A DNA stretch of 64,000 nt from Steinernema hermaphroditum (lineage: Eukaryota; Nematoda; Chromadorea; Rhabditida; Steinernematidae), in the NCBI GenBank assembly GCA_030435675.1, contig CM059621.1, forward strand, positions 8,990,001 to 9,054,000, given 5' to 3'. The position numbers were made by a program, and so were the translations under genes. Of the stretch, positions 38,582 to 50,267 are shown piece by piece. Under the pieces are notes generated by a model. It was not told the origin of the DNA and made no database searches. It worked only from the letters and a program-made list of their open reading frames with translations. Each line of letters begins with the position of its first letter. Positions within the stretch are counted from its first letter, which is position 1.

Positions 38582-38660
38582 CTGTTTGCGTTCCGATGAG
38601 TAATTAGTGGCGCCGACAAATGTTTTTTTCTGAGGCCCCTCGACTTCGAGGGGACCGAAT
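38582..38660. repeat. conserved duplicated element, copy 1, with hairpin
   Basis: CTGTTTGCGTTCCGATGA, TAATTAG and GCGCCGAC are followed by a T run and the palindrome CCCCTCGACTTCGAGGGG. The same arrangement recurs at 45068-45142 with small changes that keep the hairpin. It lies between the secreted gene and the small membrane-protein gene. Confidence 0.65.
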
Positions 38661-38679
38661 TAGTCAGCGTCGTACTCTT

Positions 38680-38895
38680 TTATTCTTTCTGGGGGCTTGG
38701 AAAGGCGATCAAGAACCAAAGCCAGAATATCGCGTAGAGGAGGGCGAAGAAGAACAGCGACAGAAGGCCTTCCACCAGGAGGGTACGGTAGCCGGAGGGC
38801 GAAGGGGCGGCGAACGGAGCCACCTCGACGTCGATGGCCTTTCGCCAGAAGAGCTTCTGGCGCGGGTCCTCTGGAAGGAAGCGGATCGTCTTCAT
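38680..38895 (-). CDS. small single-pass membrane protein, 71 residues
   Basis: The ATG at 38895 follows a CTGTTTCAG acceptor by four bases. A 40-residue polar N-terminus (MKTIRFLPEDPRQKLFWRKA...) leads into one long hydrophobic helix (LLSLFFFALLYAIFWLWFLIAF) and a short PSPQKE end. The stop TAA overlaps an AATAAA signal (GAATAAAAGA), a compact 3' end. The architecture resembles the N-terminal part of type II membrane proteins, but no family is recognised. It could be one exon of a larger gene. Confidence 0.5.
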   Translation of the reverse strand: MKTIRFLPEDPRQKLFWRKAIDVEVAPFAAPSPSGYRTLLVEGLLSLFFFALLYAIFWLWFLIAFPSPQKE

Positions 38896-38903
38896 CCGGC
38901 TGA

Positions 38904-40432
38904 AACAGAGGAAATGAGAAGTCCGGCCCTACGGACTCCGAACTCTTTTAAACGGCGCCGAGTGACTCATGCGAAACTCTTGTTCCTCCGAGCGACACTT
39001 CACTTTTTATTTGCTCAGCTCGGAGACGGTCATTCGACAGAGGATCACTTCGCGGCTGCAGGGAACACGTTCGCGGAATGACAGAAAAGTTCTCGGGAGC
39101 CGAGGAGCGAGCCAGCTTGAAGCCGCCCAGAGGAGGTTAAAGGTCGAACTGGGGTCGGGCAACTCCGTGTCAATTAGAAAGCTAGCACTTTTTCGAAGGT
39201 TTACGATTTCCGACGCTCCGAAATCTGGATTTCGGCGTTCGAACGGGTTCCCAGCTACGTTACGCCATCGTCATCCGCTTCTTGTGGTGGTTTTCGAGCT
39301 TCGACTGTTTTTTGACCTCTATGCTCAACGGTTTTTCGTTCCACCTCCGCATTGGATACGGTAGTTGGCGGAAGGCCACACGTGTGCCGGAGTCGATCTC
39401 TTCGGAGCCATAGAGAACTTCTCGTAGAAAGCAGTTTTGAGAGGGGGTGACCGATATTGTGACCGATATAGTCATCAGGGGAACTGTCTGGCGTTCGAGG
39501 CTCTCGCAGCGCGCTCCCTGAGTATCTCCATAGCGATGCTCTTTTCGAAATGCGGCAATTCGAAGGTTCCGTCGTCAGCGATGTTTCTTGGTTTTTTTCT
39601 CTTGTTTCATGCGTGTTCTCTCCACCGAGAAACGGTTCTTTCTGGGAGGTAGTATTCTCAGTTTTTCGCGTTTTCTGTGATTCATCGGCACCTAGTAGAT
39701 TCGTCTGCGACGAATTCAATTCATGTGTGCGATCCTTTCGGGCGCTTACAGGAGCCATAAACCTGATCTAGTGGCAGTCTCGTCGATTCCCACTGTTATA
39801 TAGGCTTGTTCCGCTAACATGCGTATCTTTCCCTCCACGTGGGAGCGTCAGGGTGCCTATATCCCTACCGAAATTCAGCCAGTCGGCTGTAGTCGAGCGT
39901 CTAAGTTGTTCACTTTCGACTGATGGAAGAATTTCGCGTTGAAGAAGTTCGTAGCATTTCCGTGCGATTGGCAATTAAACAGCATGAAAATCAGATGTGA
40001 TCTGTGATTATACTGGTGTCAACAGGGCGTGGAGAAAGTTCCAGATGGAAAGAGGTACTGGGTAAACTGGGTACACCACTCGGAAACAGTTTATGATCTG
40101 ATCAGGCACGGAAATTACCCAAGATTAAAGGCATGCTTTCGTTTTGGCGCTACAGGCTGGAGTCCGGTCCTAGAAGGTCTCTTGTATGATAGAAAAATGG
40201 CTTCTTAGCAAAATGAAACACTACACACACTTCTAATACGCTTCAAAGTTTTCCCGGCGCCCTGTTTTTGAGTGAGATGCGTTTTCCCGAAGAAAGTCAC
40301 AATTGTTCACTAATTTTACACTTCACTCATAGTCCTCGCATAATGGATGTTTCCATCCACACACTCTCCTCTCATTTGGGATTCGTGATCTGCTCTATAT
40401 CAAATTTTTTCAACGGTCGTAAATTCAGAACC
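38904..40432. other. intergenic region upstream of prp-6
   Basis: About 1.5 kb without recognised gene. A 167-codon minus frame (39255-39758) has no splice context or family resemblance and was not called. The prp-6 acceptor AAATTCAG ends at 40428. Confidence 0.4.
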
Positions 40433-43400
40433 ATGGCGCACATAATCCCTGGATCTCTCGTGAACAAGCGCAAGAAAAACTTCATGGACATGCCGGCACC
40501 GGCTGGCTACGTGGCCGGAATCGGTCGTGGAGCCACGGGCTTCACCACACGGTCCGATATCGGCCCTAGCTTGATGGAAGAGCACATGGCCGAAGCTGCC
40601 ACCGCGCCGCCTATGAAAAGACCACGCGAAGAAGAGGAACACGAGGACCTTAACGACGCCAACTTCGATGAGGTGCGTTGAGAAATAAGCTTCTGTCCAT
40701 TCGTTCTAATTTTTCAGTTTGAAGGTTATGGTGGCAGTCTTTTCTCGAAGGACCCCTACGATGACGACGACAAAGAAGCTGACGAGATCTATCAAGCCTT
40801 GGAAGAACGGTTAGATGAACGAAGACGCCACTACAGAGAAAGGAAATACAAAGACGCCGTTGAACTGTACCGAAGAGAGCGACCGAAGATCCAGCAGCAG
40901 TTCAGTGATTTGAAGCGATCTCTGGCAGATGTCTCCGAAGCCGAATGGGCTGCGATTCCAGAAGTAGGGGATGCCAGAAACAAGGCTAAACGCAATGTCC
41001 GAGCAGAGAAGTGGGTTCTAAAGCGTTCGCTAACGTTATCTTAACCTTCTTCTTTCAGATTCACTCCAGTTCCTGACTCTGTCATCGCCTCTGCTATGGG
41101 CTACGGGCAGATGAATTCCACGATGGATACCAACGTTCAATCGGGCATTCAGTCCAGCCTTGGTGGTATCACATCCTCGATTCCCGGCTTCCAAACGTCG
41201 GGCACTGCGACGTCCACGAACCTTGACTTGACGAAGATCAGTCAAGTCCAGCGACAAATCATGCAATTCCGCTTGAACCAAGTGTCCGACTCTGTTAGCG
41301 GACAAACTTCTATTGACCCGAAGGGTTACTTGACACAGATGAGTTCCGTCGTCCCACAGTATGGAGGGGACATTAGTGACATCAAGAAGGGAAGACTTCT
41401 CATGAAATCTGTTCGTGAAACTAATCCTCATCATCCTCCTGGTAACCCTCCCTCACTCTGTAGCAGTGGTTAATTCGAGTCAATTGCAGCATGGATCGCG
41501 TCGGCTCGTTTGGAAGAAGCGGTCGGCAAATTCCAAGTTGCCAGGAACCTCATTATGGAAGGCTGTGGAAAGAATCCGAAGAGCGCCGATTTGTGGCTCG
41601 AAGCTGTTCGTCTCCATCCACCGGAGACGGCCAAATCCATTGTCGCTACGGCTGTCAGCAAACTGCCCAATTCGGTCAACATCTGGATAAAGGCGGCCGA
41701 CCTGGAAATCGAGACGAAAGCGAAGAAGAAAGTACTCAGGAAGGCTCTTGAGCACATTCCCAACTCGGTAAAACTCTGGAAAGCAGCCGTGGAGCTCGAA
41801 GACCCAGAGGATGCGCGCGAGATGCTGACCAGGGCTGTCGAGTGTTGCAGTGCAAGTACAGAGCTGTGGCTGGCTCTGGCTCGGCTGGAGACCTACGAGA
41901 ATGCCCGAAAGGTTCTGAACAAGGCCCGTGAACACATTCCCACAGATCGCCACATTTGGATTAGTGCCGCAAGACTCGAAGAAAGTAACGGAAACACGGT
42001 GATGGTGCCGAAGATCATCGACCGTGCACTCAAGTCCTTGAAGGCGAACGTTGTTGAAATCAACCGCGATCAGTGGCTCAAGGACGCCATCGATGCCGAA
42101 AAGAGTGGAAACGTTGTCACCTGCCAAGCGATCATGTAAGCACTTGACAACGACCGAGATTTCTAATGTGACTTTCCTTTACAGCAACAACGTGCTCGGT
42201 ATCGGAATTGAAGACGAAGATCGAAAGCATTCGTGGATGGAGGACGCTCAGATGTTCACCAGGGAAGCGGCTTATGCGTGCGCACGAGCAGTTTACGCAC
42301 ACGCTTTACAAATCTTCGCTGTGAAGAAGAGCGTGTGGCAGGAGGCCGTGCAGTTCGAGAAGAACTATGGCACTGTGGAGAACTACGACGCCTTGCTCGA
42401 GAGGGCGACCGTAGTGTGTCCGAACACCGAGGAGTTCTGGTTGCGACTGGCCAAGTCCAAGTGGCTGCAAGATAAGGTGCACTTCCACGGTTCCTTTCTT
42501 TCGATGTTGATGGCTGCTGGTTTAGATCCCAGAAGCTCAGAACGTCCTTTCGAAGGCGTTCGAGATCAATCCCAACTCTGAGGATATTTGGTTGGCCGCC
42601 GTTAAACTGGAAACAGAGAACAATCAGTATGAGCGCGCCCGTAAGCTACTTGAGAACGCCAGAAAGGTCGCAGCGCCTCGAATCTGGATGAAATCGGTTC
42701 GCCTCGAATGGTGCCTGAACAACTTCGACGAGGCACTCAAACTTCTCAAGCAGGGACTAGAACTTTACCCCACCTTCGCGAAGCTTCATATGATGCACGG
42801 CCAGATCCTACAGCATATGGGCCGCTACGACGACGCGTTCAAGGCGTACAACGAGGGCGTAAGTGTTCCACGAAGAGGCCGTACACCAACGCAGACTCTT
42901 CCAGATCAAAAAGTGTGCAGGCTCTATCCCCATTTGGATCCTGCTTTCTCGCCTCGAAGAAGGCAGAAATCGCGTTATTCAGGCGCGATCTCATCTGGAA
43001 CGCGCTCGTATGAAGAACCCCAAGAATGAGCTTCTCTGGTTGGAGTCTGTGAACGTTGAGTTGCGTGCCGGAAATAGGGAATTGGCAAGCGAGCGTATGT
43101 CGCGCGCCCTCCAAGAATGTGACCAGTCAGGTACATCGTCCCAGTTTGCCCTGCTTCATCATTGTGCTTAGGAATCCTTTGGGCCAAAGCTATCTTCATG
43201 GAAGAACACCACGGCCGCCGATCGAAGTTCATCGATGCCACCAAGAAGTGCGAGCATGACCACAATGTCCATCTGGCGGGAGCAAAGATCATGTGGGCGA
43301 ACAGGAAGGTCGCCAAGGCGAGGAAGTGGTTCCAGCAAACTGTCCAGCTGGAGCCCCTGTTCGGCGACGTTTGGGCCTACTACTACAAGTTCGAGTTGGT

Positions 43401-43566
43401 CCACGGAACGGAAAAGGAGCAGGCCGCTGTGAAGGAGAAGTGCATTTCCACGGAGCCGCGCTACGGCGAACTTTGGATCGAGGTGTCGAAGGACGTCGCC
43501 AACTGGAGGAAGAAGACCGGAGAGATGCTGGAGATGGTGGCGAAAAAGATCGAAATTCCACGTTGA
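40433..43566 (+). CDS. prp-6: pre-mRNA splicing factor PRPF6 / Prp6 (U4/U6.U5 tri-snRNP)
   Basis: Eight exons: 40433-40672, 40718-41010, 41059-41441, 41490-42135, 42185-42476, 42526-42858, 42905-43130 and 43172-43566. Introns are 41-49 bp; 935 residues, matching the human protein (about 940). The protein bridges U5 and U4/U6 snRNPs in the tri-snRNP. The N-terminal PRP1 domain ([45 protein letters not shown]) is followed by a long array of HAT/TPR-like helical repeats. Examples are [50 protein letters not shown] and [13 protein letters not shown]. All joins restore conserved repeat sequence. A bare acceptor lies 4 bases before the ATG. Confidence 0.96.
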
Positions 43567-43757
43567 GCACCTTCTTCTTTATTTTTTTTGTGTTATCGTT
43601 GTCGAATTTTGTTGCCGGAATGAATTTAGTGACGCTGGTCATCTTTGCGGAGTGTGGGTTACGGTACCCAGCTGTTGTGCTTGATTGGTCGCCGACTCGC
43701 GCGAAAGAATACGTATGGTGCCTGAGAGATTACGGTAATGTAGGGCCGCCAGGGGGA

Positions 43758-44588
43758 CTAGAAACAAACGACAGCACTTCCGCAAGACGGCCATAGTACC
43801 GCGCTGATGGCGCACAAGGGCGATCGCGACAGAAACCAATAATCCCGACCACCATTTGCCCTTAGATCCATCATTTTCACAGGGCTCACTAGAAAATTGG
43901 TGTGCATTTTCATTTTTCTTTTCATAGTACTCCATGTATCACCGAAATACGTAGGAAGAACACAAAACATGAGCCGAAGGTAGGTCTTCTGTCCGCTATA
44001 ACAGAAATGTTTTCTGCCTCGCAGATTTCGTACATTCTTGTTTAACACGCTCGTCCGCAAAGGTACCTTGACAAGGTTCGCTAATTGAACACATCAGTCT
44101 ATAAAAATTTCACAATTGAGCGACGAAAAGAGGATGGCGATACCTCTTGTGGATCTCGCCACGATGGGCTTGCCGTGCCAACAGCAGATACAGTTACGAA
44201 AGAATTCTGCAAAAACTGTGAAATTTGCACGGACCGTGGATTTTGATCGGTAAATTTCGTGTGGATAACTTTGCGAAGAGGTGTGTAACTGTGAATAACA
44301 GAAAAAAAAACGTACGGTACTTGTAGAAGAAAAAAATGCACTTGATGCACAAGGCCATGAAACCCTTTCAGTCTTATTTTTTGTGTTCTTCCTACGTATT
44401 TCGGTGATACATGGAGTACTATGAAAAGAAAAATGAAAATGCACACCAATTTTCTAGTGAGCCCTGTGAAAATGATGGATCTAAGGGCAAATGGTGGTCG
44501 GAATTATTGGTTTCTGTCGTGATCGCCCTTGTGCGCCATCAGCGCGGTACTATGGCCGTCTTGCGGAAGTGCTGTCGTTTGTTTCTAG
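43758..44588. mobile_element. inverted-repeat element with 200-bp arms
   Basis: Arms 43758-43967 and 44389-44588 are inverse complements, about 97% identical by eye; both give the same translated frame starting MEYYEKKNENAHQFSSEPCE. The outer edges read CTAGAAACAAAC. The 420-bp spacer is unique and AT-rich. No transposase is present, so it is non-autonomous. It lies directly downstream of prp-6. Confidence 0.8.
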
Positions 44589-44869
44589 TGCCAGGGGGTT
44601 CGTGGGAGAGACCTGACTGCAGCACCGTATCTTTCTTGGGATGGTTCGAAGAGGTCCTGGGAAGCTTCCGGAAGGAGCATGGAGGATCGCCGAGGAAGCA
44701 TCAGACGAGCCGGCGCTCCGATGACCTTTGGCGTCTGAGGCGGAGCGGAGCTGTCAAAGCTCTCACTCGTTTGTTCCCTGTTCGGACGTCGAGCTCGTTG
44801 AGTTTTGAGCCCGGAAATCGCCTTAATCCCTTGCACGTACATTTCGATGAGTCCCAGAAGAAGTCCCAA
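44585..44869 (-). CDS. hypothetical protein, hydrophobic start and Ser/Arg-rich tail
   Basis: A 94-codon open frame. A short hydrophobic segment (FLGLLLGLIEMYV, which extends upstream of the ATG) is followed by QRARRPNREQTSESFDSSAP and a Ser/Pro/Arg tail. The stop TAG lies within the arm of the adjacent inverted-repeat element. An upstream exon would be required for a full membrane protein. Coding status is uncertain. Confidence 0.25.
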   Translation of the reverse strand: MGLLLGLIEMYVQGIKAISGLKTQRARRPNREQTSESFDSSAPPQTPKVIGAPARLMLPRRSSMLLPEASQDLFEPSQERYGAAVRSLPRTPWH

Positions 44870-45067
44870 AAACGAGTCCAGTCGAACAGCTGCTTTACAC
44901 TTGAAGACGAAGAGTTCTCTTTTTTCGGGTGTGCCAAGTGCTTAGATCTGGAGAAACCCTTCTTTGCACCATGTCGTTTTTAGGCCCTAACGATGGTTCT
45001 GACTCTCAGGCCGCCGTAGAACCCGCACTAGGGAACTTTTTGTTAGTCATGGTCGATCTGTGGCCGA

Positions 45068-45142
45068 CCTGTTTGCGCTCCGATGACTAATTAGCGCCGA
45101 CGACGTTTTTTTTTCTGTGGCCCCTCGAGTTCGAGGGTCGCC
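45068..45142. repeat. conserved duplicated element, copy 2, with hairpin
   Basis: It shares CTGTTTGCG.TCCGATGA, TAATTAG, GCGCCGAC, a T run and CCCCTCGAGTTCGAGGG with copy 1 at 38582-38660. The hairpin stem is kept. Confidence 0.65.
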
Positions 45143-48100
45143 GAGGATTCGGCCGCATTGGCTGAACTGTTGTTGTCCGAAAGCCACAGAGGATTATGGT
45201 AGCCGGAAGATAGAGGGAGCTTCTGGGGAACCCCCTTCGTCGAGGGGTCCGTTTAAATGGGGGCATTTCGGAGCGTCCCCGAGTGCCTTCTCCCGAACTG
45301 ACCATCTTGTTTGCTCAGAGCGAGTCGTCGACGTCCGAAGGATCAGCCACCATTTCACAAGAACCGTGTTACGGGCGTCCTTCCGTTAGGCCTGCTGGCC
45401 AGACGAGGACTGTAGTGAGTCATAGGTCGTCGAGAGTGGCAAAAGAATGGGGCATCTGCCCACAGTACACCGCAGCCCCTCCGGCGACCCGTCGGAGGAC
45501 ATCGGGGGGCCATCCCCCAGTGCAGGTCCCCAGTTCGGCACCTCCGATCCGTCGGCTCCTCGGCGAAGCGTGTCCCTGATAAGATGTCCGGGTAATCTCG
45601 CGTCGCAGCGGCGATACCGTAGGCGTCTCCGCTTCCGCGTCGGCACCGGGAGGGTCCCCGAAGTCGTGGTCACCTCGCGCGCCTCGCCGTCACGACTCGG
45701 CGCAGTTGTATAGTCGTGCGCGGAGTGGAGTCGCCGCCGTTGTGACCGACGGTCCGGAGGGCGACGCCGCTGACTAATCCAGTTCTCCGCGAATCGCCCG
45801 GAGAAAGGCGCCGGCGGCGCCCTGGGTGGCGGCGCTCCCGCGGGCGAGGATCCACGTGACTCCGGAGTCTTGTACTTAACGACTTCGCTCGGTGTTCAGA
45901 CGTCTTCTCGGACGCCGATCGCCGTGTGTTTACATTTGGCGCTCGCCGATATCGACTTCGGCGCGACAAACAGAGCGCTCTGTAGACAGTTCCCCTCGAA
46001 CCGTCGCCGCGCCGCTACTCGTATCGGCGCTTTTTCGCGGGGAAATCGGAGAAGACACACACGGGCATCGCTTCCGCCTTTATCACTCGCGCACGAGTGG
46101 ACACGCGGGCGTCGAGGAGGGCTGGGAGGTCCCCGCCGACCCCTACAGTTCCTGGCGCCGGAGGACGGCACGCGGGAGGCGAAAAACTCGATGCCCCGAG
46201 GGCATCGCGCGGCGCTCTGCTCCGAATTCGACGACGGCGACGTCGCGATCCTGTTCTCGCGCCGAAGTCGCCGCCACACGCAGCAGACACCGAATTGTGT
46301 CGCCAGACGGACCTCGCCGCTTCGCAGCATGCTACCGTACCCCGGTGCTCCCCGGTGCCGTGCCCCGCGCGCTTCTGACCACGCCGTGACCGGCGACTGA
46401 GCAAACGGAGCGTCGAGAGGTAGCCCTCGCGCGCCCACGTGGCTTCTAAAAGACCAAAGTCCTCCGGCACGGGTTCTACAGTGCCCCTCCCGAGAGTACC
46501 TGCCCCTCCGAGGCGCCTCTGTCGTCTGCCGCCGGCGACGGCGCTGTTACACTCCGTCGTCGTTCTGTATGCGTGTGACGAGTCAGTCGGGTGATCAGTA
46601 GATTATTTAGTGCATGCGCCGGCGCCGTCGCCCGAGGCCGTGGCGCGTGGAACTCTTCTGTTGCCGGCGGCGGGCGGTGCCGTCGGGAAAAACCCGATGC
46701 GCTTCGGCGACACTCCCCGTCATCGTCGACAGCTTCGGAGACCCTTCGCCGGACACTCGCCGGCCGCCCCTATTGTACGCCTTTCGGTGGCGACGTCACC
46801 GCCGTCCACTGCGCGGTGCCGGACATATTAGGCTTGCCCCTCCGCCGCCGCCGGTCACTCCCTGACCGTTCGCCGGTGCCGTTCTCCTTATCGTCGTGGC
46901 GGGCCCCCCTCGACGTCGTCGCGTTATCGAGCTCTCGTCCTCATCGCTGCTGCCGTCTTCGGCGAAGGCTCTCCTGGAAACTCGCTCCAATCCCCTCTGG
47001 GCATCTCGCGGCCGTCCTCGGCGTCGGAATCTCCGTGCGCGGTCCACTCGCCCGTCCGCGACTCTTTCTTCGCCGCATTTTTTCGCGCGCCCTCCGACTC
47101 CTCTCGGCGATCGCCTAGTCGCCAGCCGCCGACCGTCCGTTGGGTCACCTGTCCCCTCGCGCGCTCCCGGATTCGCCTCGAAGACACGCGCCGCCACCCT
47201 GATCGGCGCTGACGTCGAGAATTCTTTTTGCACTATCTACGCGTCCCTACCTGTCCTCTGCTCAGCCGATCGCCCATTCCCGCCATCGGCACCGCCATCC
47301 GCGACGGCGCCCCTAGCAGCCTCGAAATCGCCCTTTGGGGACCGGCTCCTCCGAAGACCAGAGGGCGTCTCCGCGACCGTTTCCTGATCTTCGGTGAGAC
47401 ATGTGATGCCATCGGGCGCCGGTGCCGTCGCGCGCCACACACGGTGATCGATCGCGGCGATCACGCGGGAACCCCTCGCCGAGGAGCCGGAGGACTCCCG
47501 AGAAGGCGAAGAAGACAAAGGGACTTTTTCGATTAATTCATCTCAATTAGTCGGGATCGGGGTTCCTCCTCGGCGGTGGCGACGGTGGCGGCGGCGATAT
47601 CCATCGGAAGGCGGCGCCTTCGCGCGCCCTGGATGAGCCCTGCGGAGATATTCCGGTATCGTCGTCCGCGCAACGTTTCTTCTTCGGCGCCGCCACATTT
47701 CGACATCAATCAAATTTGTAAGAGCGCCGCGCGCTGTTCTCATTTCGGGCGCCCTTTCCCGGCCGCCACCGTAGGTGCTTGAGGGCGATTCTTAGGATCC
47801 GCGCGAACTCGGCGGCGGCGAACGGTCGATGGGATTATGATCGGCGGCCGGACTTCGGTGGAGGCGCGCAGCCCTAGGCGGGAGGCGGCGCCCGACCCCC
47901 GAATTCGGGGGTGCCACGACGTCGCCCGGTGCCGAGGGGGCGAGTTGCTCGAAGAAGACGCATCGCCGGTGGCTCCGCTTCTTGCGTCGTCGGGCGCCGC
48001 CGAAGTGGTCGTAGACGGCGGCGCGGACCGTCCGTCGTCGAGATATTTGTTTTTCGGTGGCGTCGGAGCGAAAGCGTTTGCCTCTCTCGGCCTTCCTCGC

Positions 48101-48223
48101 CTCGCCGTCGTCGTTTCTGTGCCCCAGTCCTACTGACCACCCACTGTACAGTTCGACGGCGGCCGTTAGTCGCGAACCCGCCGCGTTGCGCCCGGGCCTC
48201 CGAAGTCACTCCGCTCCTTTCAG
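45143..48223. other. 3-kb GC-rich, CpG-rich region upstream of the PEB-1-like gene
   Basis: Very GC-rich with frequent CGCCG words and TACCGTA motifs. Long overlapping open frames exist on both strands (up to 180 codons), typical of GC-rich non-coding DNA; none carries a recognisable domain. The first coding exon of the next gene starts directly at an acceptor (CTTTCAG ending at 48223), so a 5'-UTR exon and intron probably lie here. Confidence 0.45.
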
Positions 48224-50267
48224 ATGGTCGAATTCAAACCGTACGACCCGAAGAGGCCACAGGTGATAACCTCGTTCAAAGGTGAGTCCTCCGGGCGAGG
48301 CCCCTTCTACGTCCACTTCCCCTCAGGCAACCAGAAGCTCATCTTCGAGGGCTACCGCTACAACATCCACCACATCGTGCAGAACAAGAATCTGAAGACG
48401 TGGCGCTGTGTGTGTGCCAAGAAGCTGACCACGCACAGGTCTTGGTGCAAGGGTCGTGCGGAGACCTGGGAGAACGACGGACACGCCATCTCCAAGGGGG
48501 ACCACAACCACCCGGCGGAGCACGACGTCGCCGAGCTGGAGTTCTTCAAGTCGCAGCTCCTCTCCGCCGCCGTCGGCAACCCTGACCTCAACCTCAACGA
48601 GCTCATCGAGAGCGCCGGACGCTACATGAGCGCCGGCATCACCTTCCCCAGTCGCGAGTCGCTCAAGAAGTCGCTTACGGTGGCGCGGAAGGCCGCCGAG
48701 CAGAACGCCGGCCAGATGCCCACACGCCAGTACAAGTCAGCCGAGTACAAGAACGGAAAGCCGAAGCCGAAGAAGGCGGTAGGCGAGAGAGGCGGGGGTT
48801 ACGGTAGCTCTAGTACTTTCAGAGCTGGGAGGACGGCCTGGTGACGCTGACAAAAGACTTCTCGGCCGACGACATCGGCATCTACTCGATGGGCTTCGAC
48901 GAGGCAGAGGAGACGAAGCGCGCGTCGCCCGACTCCAGCAAGTCGGACCTCTCGACTACGGTAGGTCGAGTCTCCGGATGAGTCGAGCATTACTCACAAC
49001 TTCCTTCTGGCGGCGGCGTCCCGTGAACGTCGAGTCGCAGTCGCTGTAATGCGATGTACGAGTTCGCGAGACCGTCGCCCCGCCACTGCCGGTTCGTTAA
49101 ATGGACGTCGCCTTCTTCGGAGGCCGCCGAAGTCGTTTTGCGTCGTCCATTCGCGCCTCCACCGCCCTCCCGACTTCTTGCTCAGCGTTCCGCTTTCAGC
49201 AGTCGACCTCGTCGCCGTCGAGTCTGCACCCAGAGGAGAACGCGCTGGACTCCAATCTCCTCGCCGCCGCCGACGTCGCCTCGCCCCCCTCGAAGATGCC
49301 GAAGATGAACTTCCCCCTCAACAGCTTCGACCTGAACCTCTTCAACCAGAATCTCCTCATGCAGCCCTCCAACACAGTTCTCTTCAATATGCTCGTCAAC
49401 TCGGGCTTCCTCGCCGGCGCCGTACCCTCCTGCGCGACGCCCCGGACCGTGCCACCGCTCTCTCCCGCCACCGTACCGCTGCCCTCAGCTTCCTCCCAGC
49501 AACAGCAGCCGGTTCGCACGTCGACGCCGTCGAGCCTCTCAGCGGCGACGTTCGACGAGAAGAAGGCACGCCTCAGCGGGATGCTCAACCGGTGAGTCAT
49601 TTTCCTTTTCATCGCTTTCTGCGCTGTAATGTGCCGGAAAGTGTGCCGAAACGAGGGCATCGCGGGTCCGGCTAGGCTTGCGCGCGCGAATTTGGGTCGC
49701 GCGTCGCCCGAAGGGCATTCACCGCTGGCGCGCCGTTGTCCGCCTCGATGCACCCAATTATATCCGTCGCCGCGCGGGCATAAGAAGGCGCCTGGGAACG
49801 GAGCCGAAGACGGGTTTTCTGATCGGGGGGATCGTCTAGAGGGCGGGGACCACATATGGCGACGACTGACAAGACGACCTTTCAGGCTCTCGGAGAAGAA
49901 GAACGCCGACGCCAGCATCGTGTCGCCGTCGGAGACGTCGACCTCGCGGTCAACGGCCTCTCCGGAGCACCCGGCCTCGCGGAAGCGGACGCGCTCCATG
50001 TCGACGCAGACGGAGGAGTCGCGCGAGGCGAGTCCCCTGGAGCCGGAGGCGGCGCGCCTCTCCAAGTGCCTCGGCGGCGGCTGCTCCTGCCGGGTCATCC
50101 AGGTCTGCTGCTGCGAGGCCGAGTGCAAGCGGCGGCGGAAGTCCGCCTCTCCGAAGCGCCTCACCGCGGAGCCAGAGCCGAAGAGCGGCTCCGCCGAGCC
50201 GGACGACGAGGAGGCGGCCTCCGAGGGCGTCTCCGACTCCGAGTCCGTGCAGGCCTCCGAGGACTGA
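48224..50267 (+). CDS. peb-1: FLYWCH zinc-finger transcription factor, PEB-1-like
   Basis: Exons 48224-48281, 48327-48778, 48823-48960, 49200-49591 and 49886-50267 give 473 residues. The first 45-bp intron is a multiple of three and stays open, but strong GTGAGT and CCCTCAG sites and family alignment favour splicing (SFKGNQKLIFEGYRY). The FLYWCH finger spans about residues 18-82: Phe26, Tyr31, Trp45, Cys47, Cys60, His79 and His81. The middle exon is rich in Asn, Leu and Ser. The last exon has RKRTRSMSTQTEE, a cysteine cluster (CLGGGCSCRVIQVCCCEAEC) and an acidic Ser/Glu tail. C. elegans PEB-1 is a FLYWCH factor that binds pharyngeal enhancers; orthology is inferred from the finger and overall plan. 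Trans-spliced or UTR-spliced start. Confidence 0.8.

Noticed and set aside
39255..39758. 167-codon minus-strand frame
   Set aside because: No acceptor, signal peptide, domain or homology by eye; stop-poor stretch only.
45870..47390. Open frames of 145-180 codons in the GC-rich block
   Set aside because: They overlap on both strands, lack splice context and have Arg/Ala/Pro-rich compositions typical of stop-poor GC DNA.
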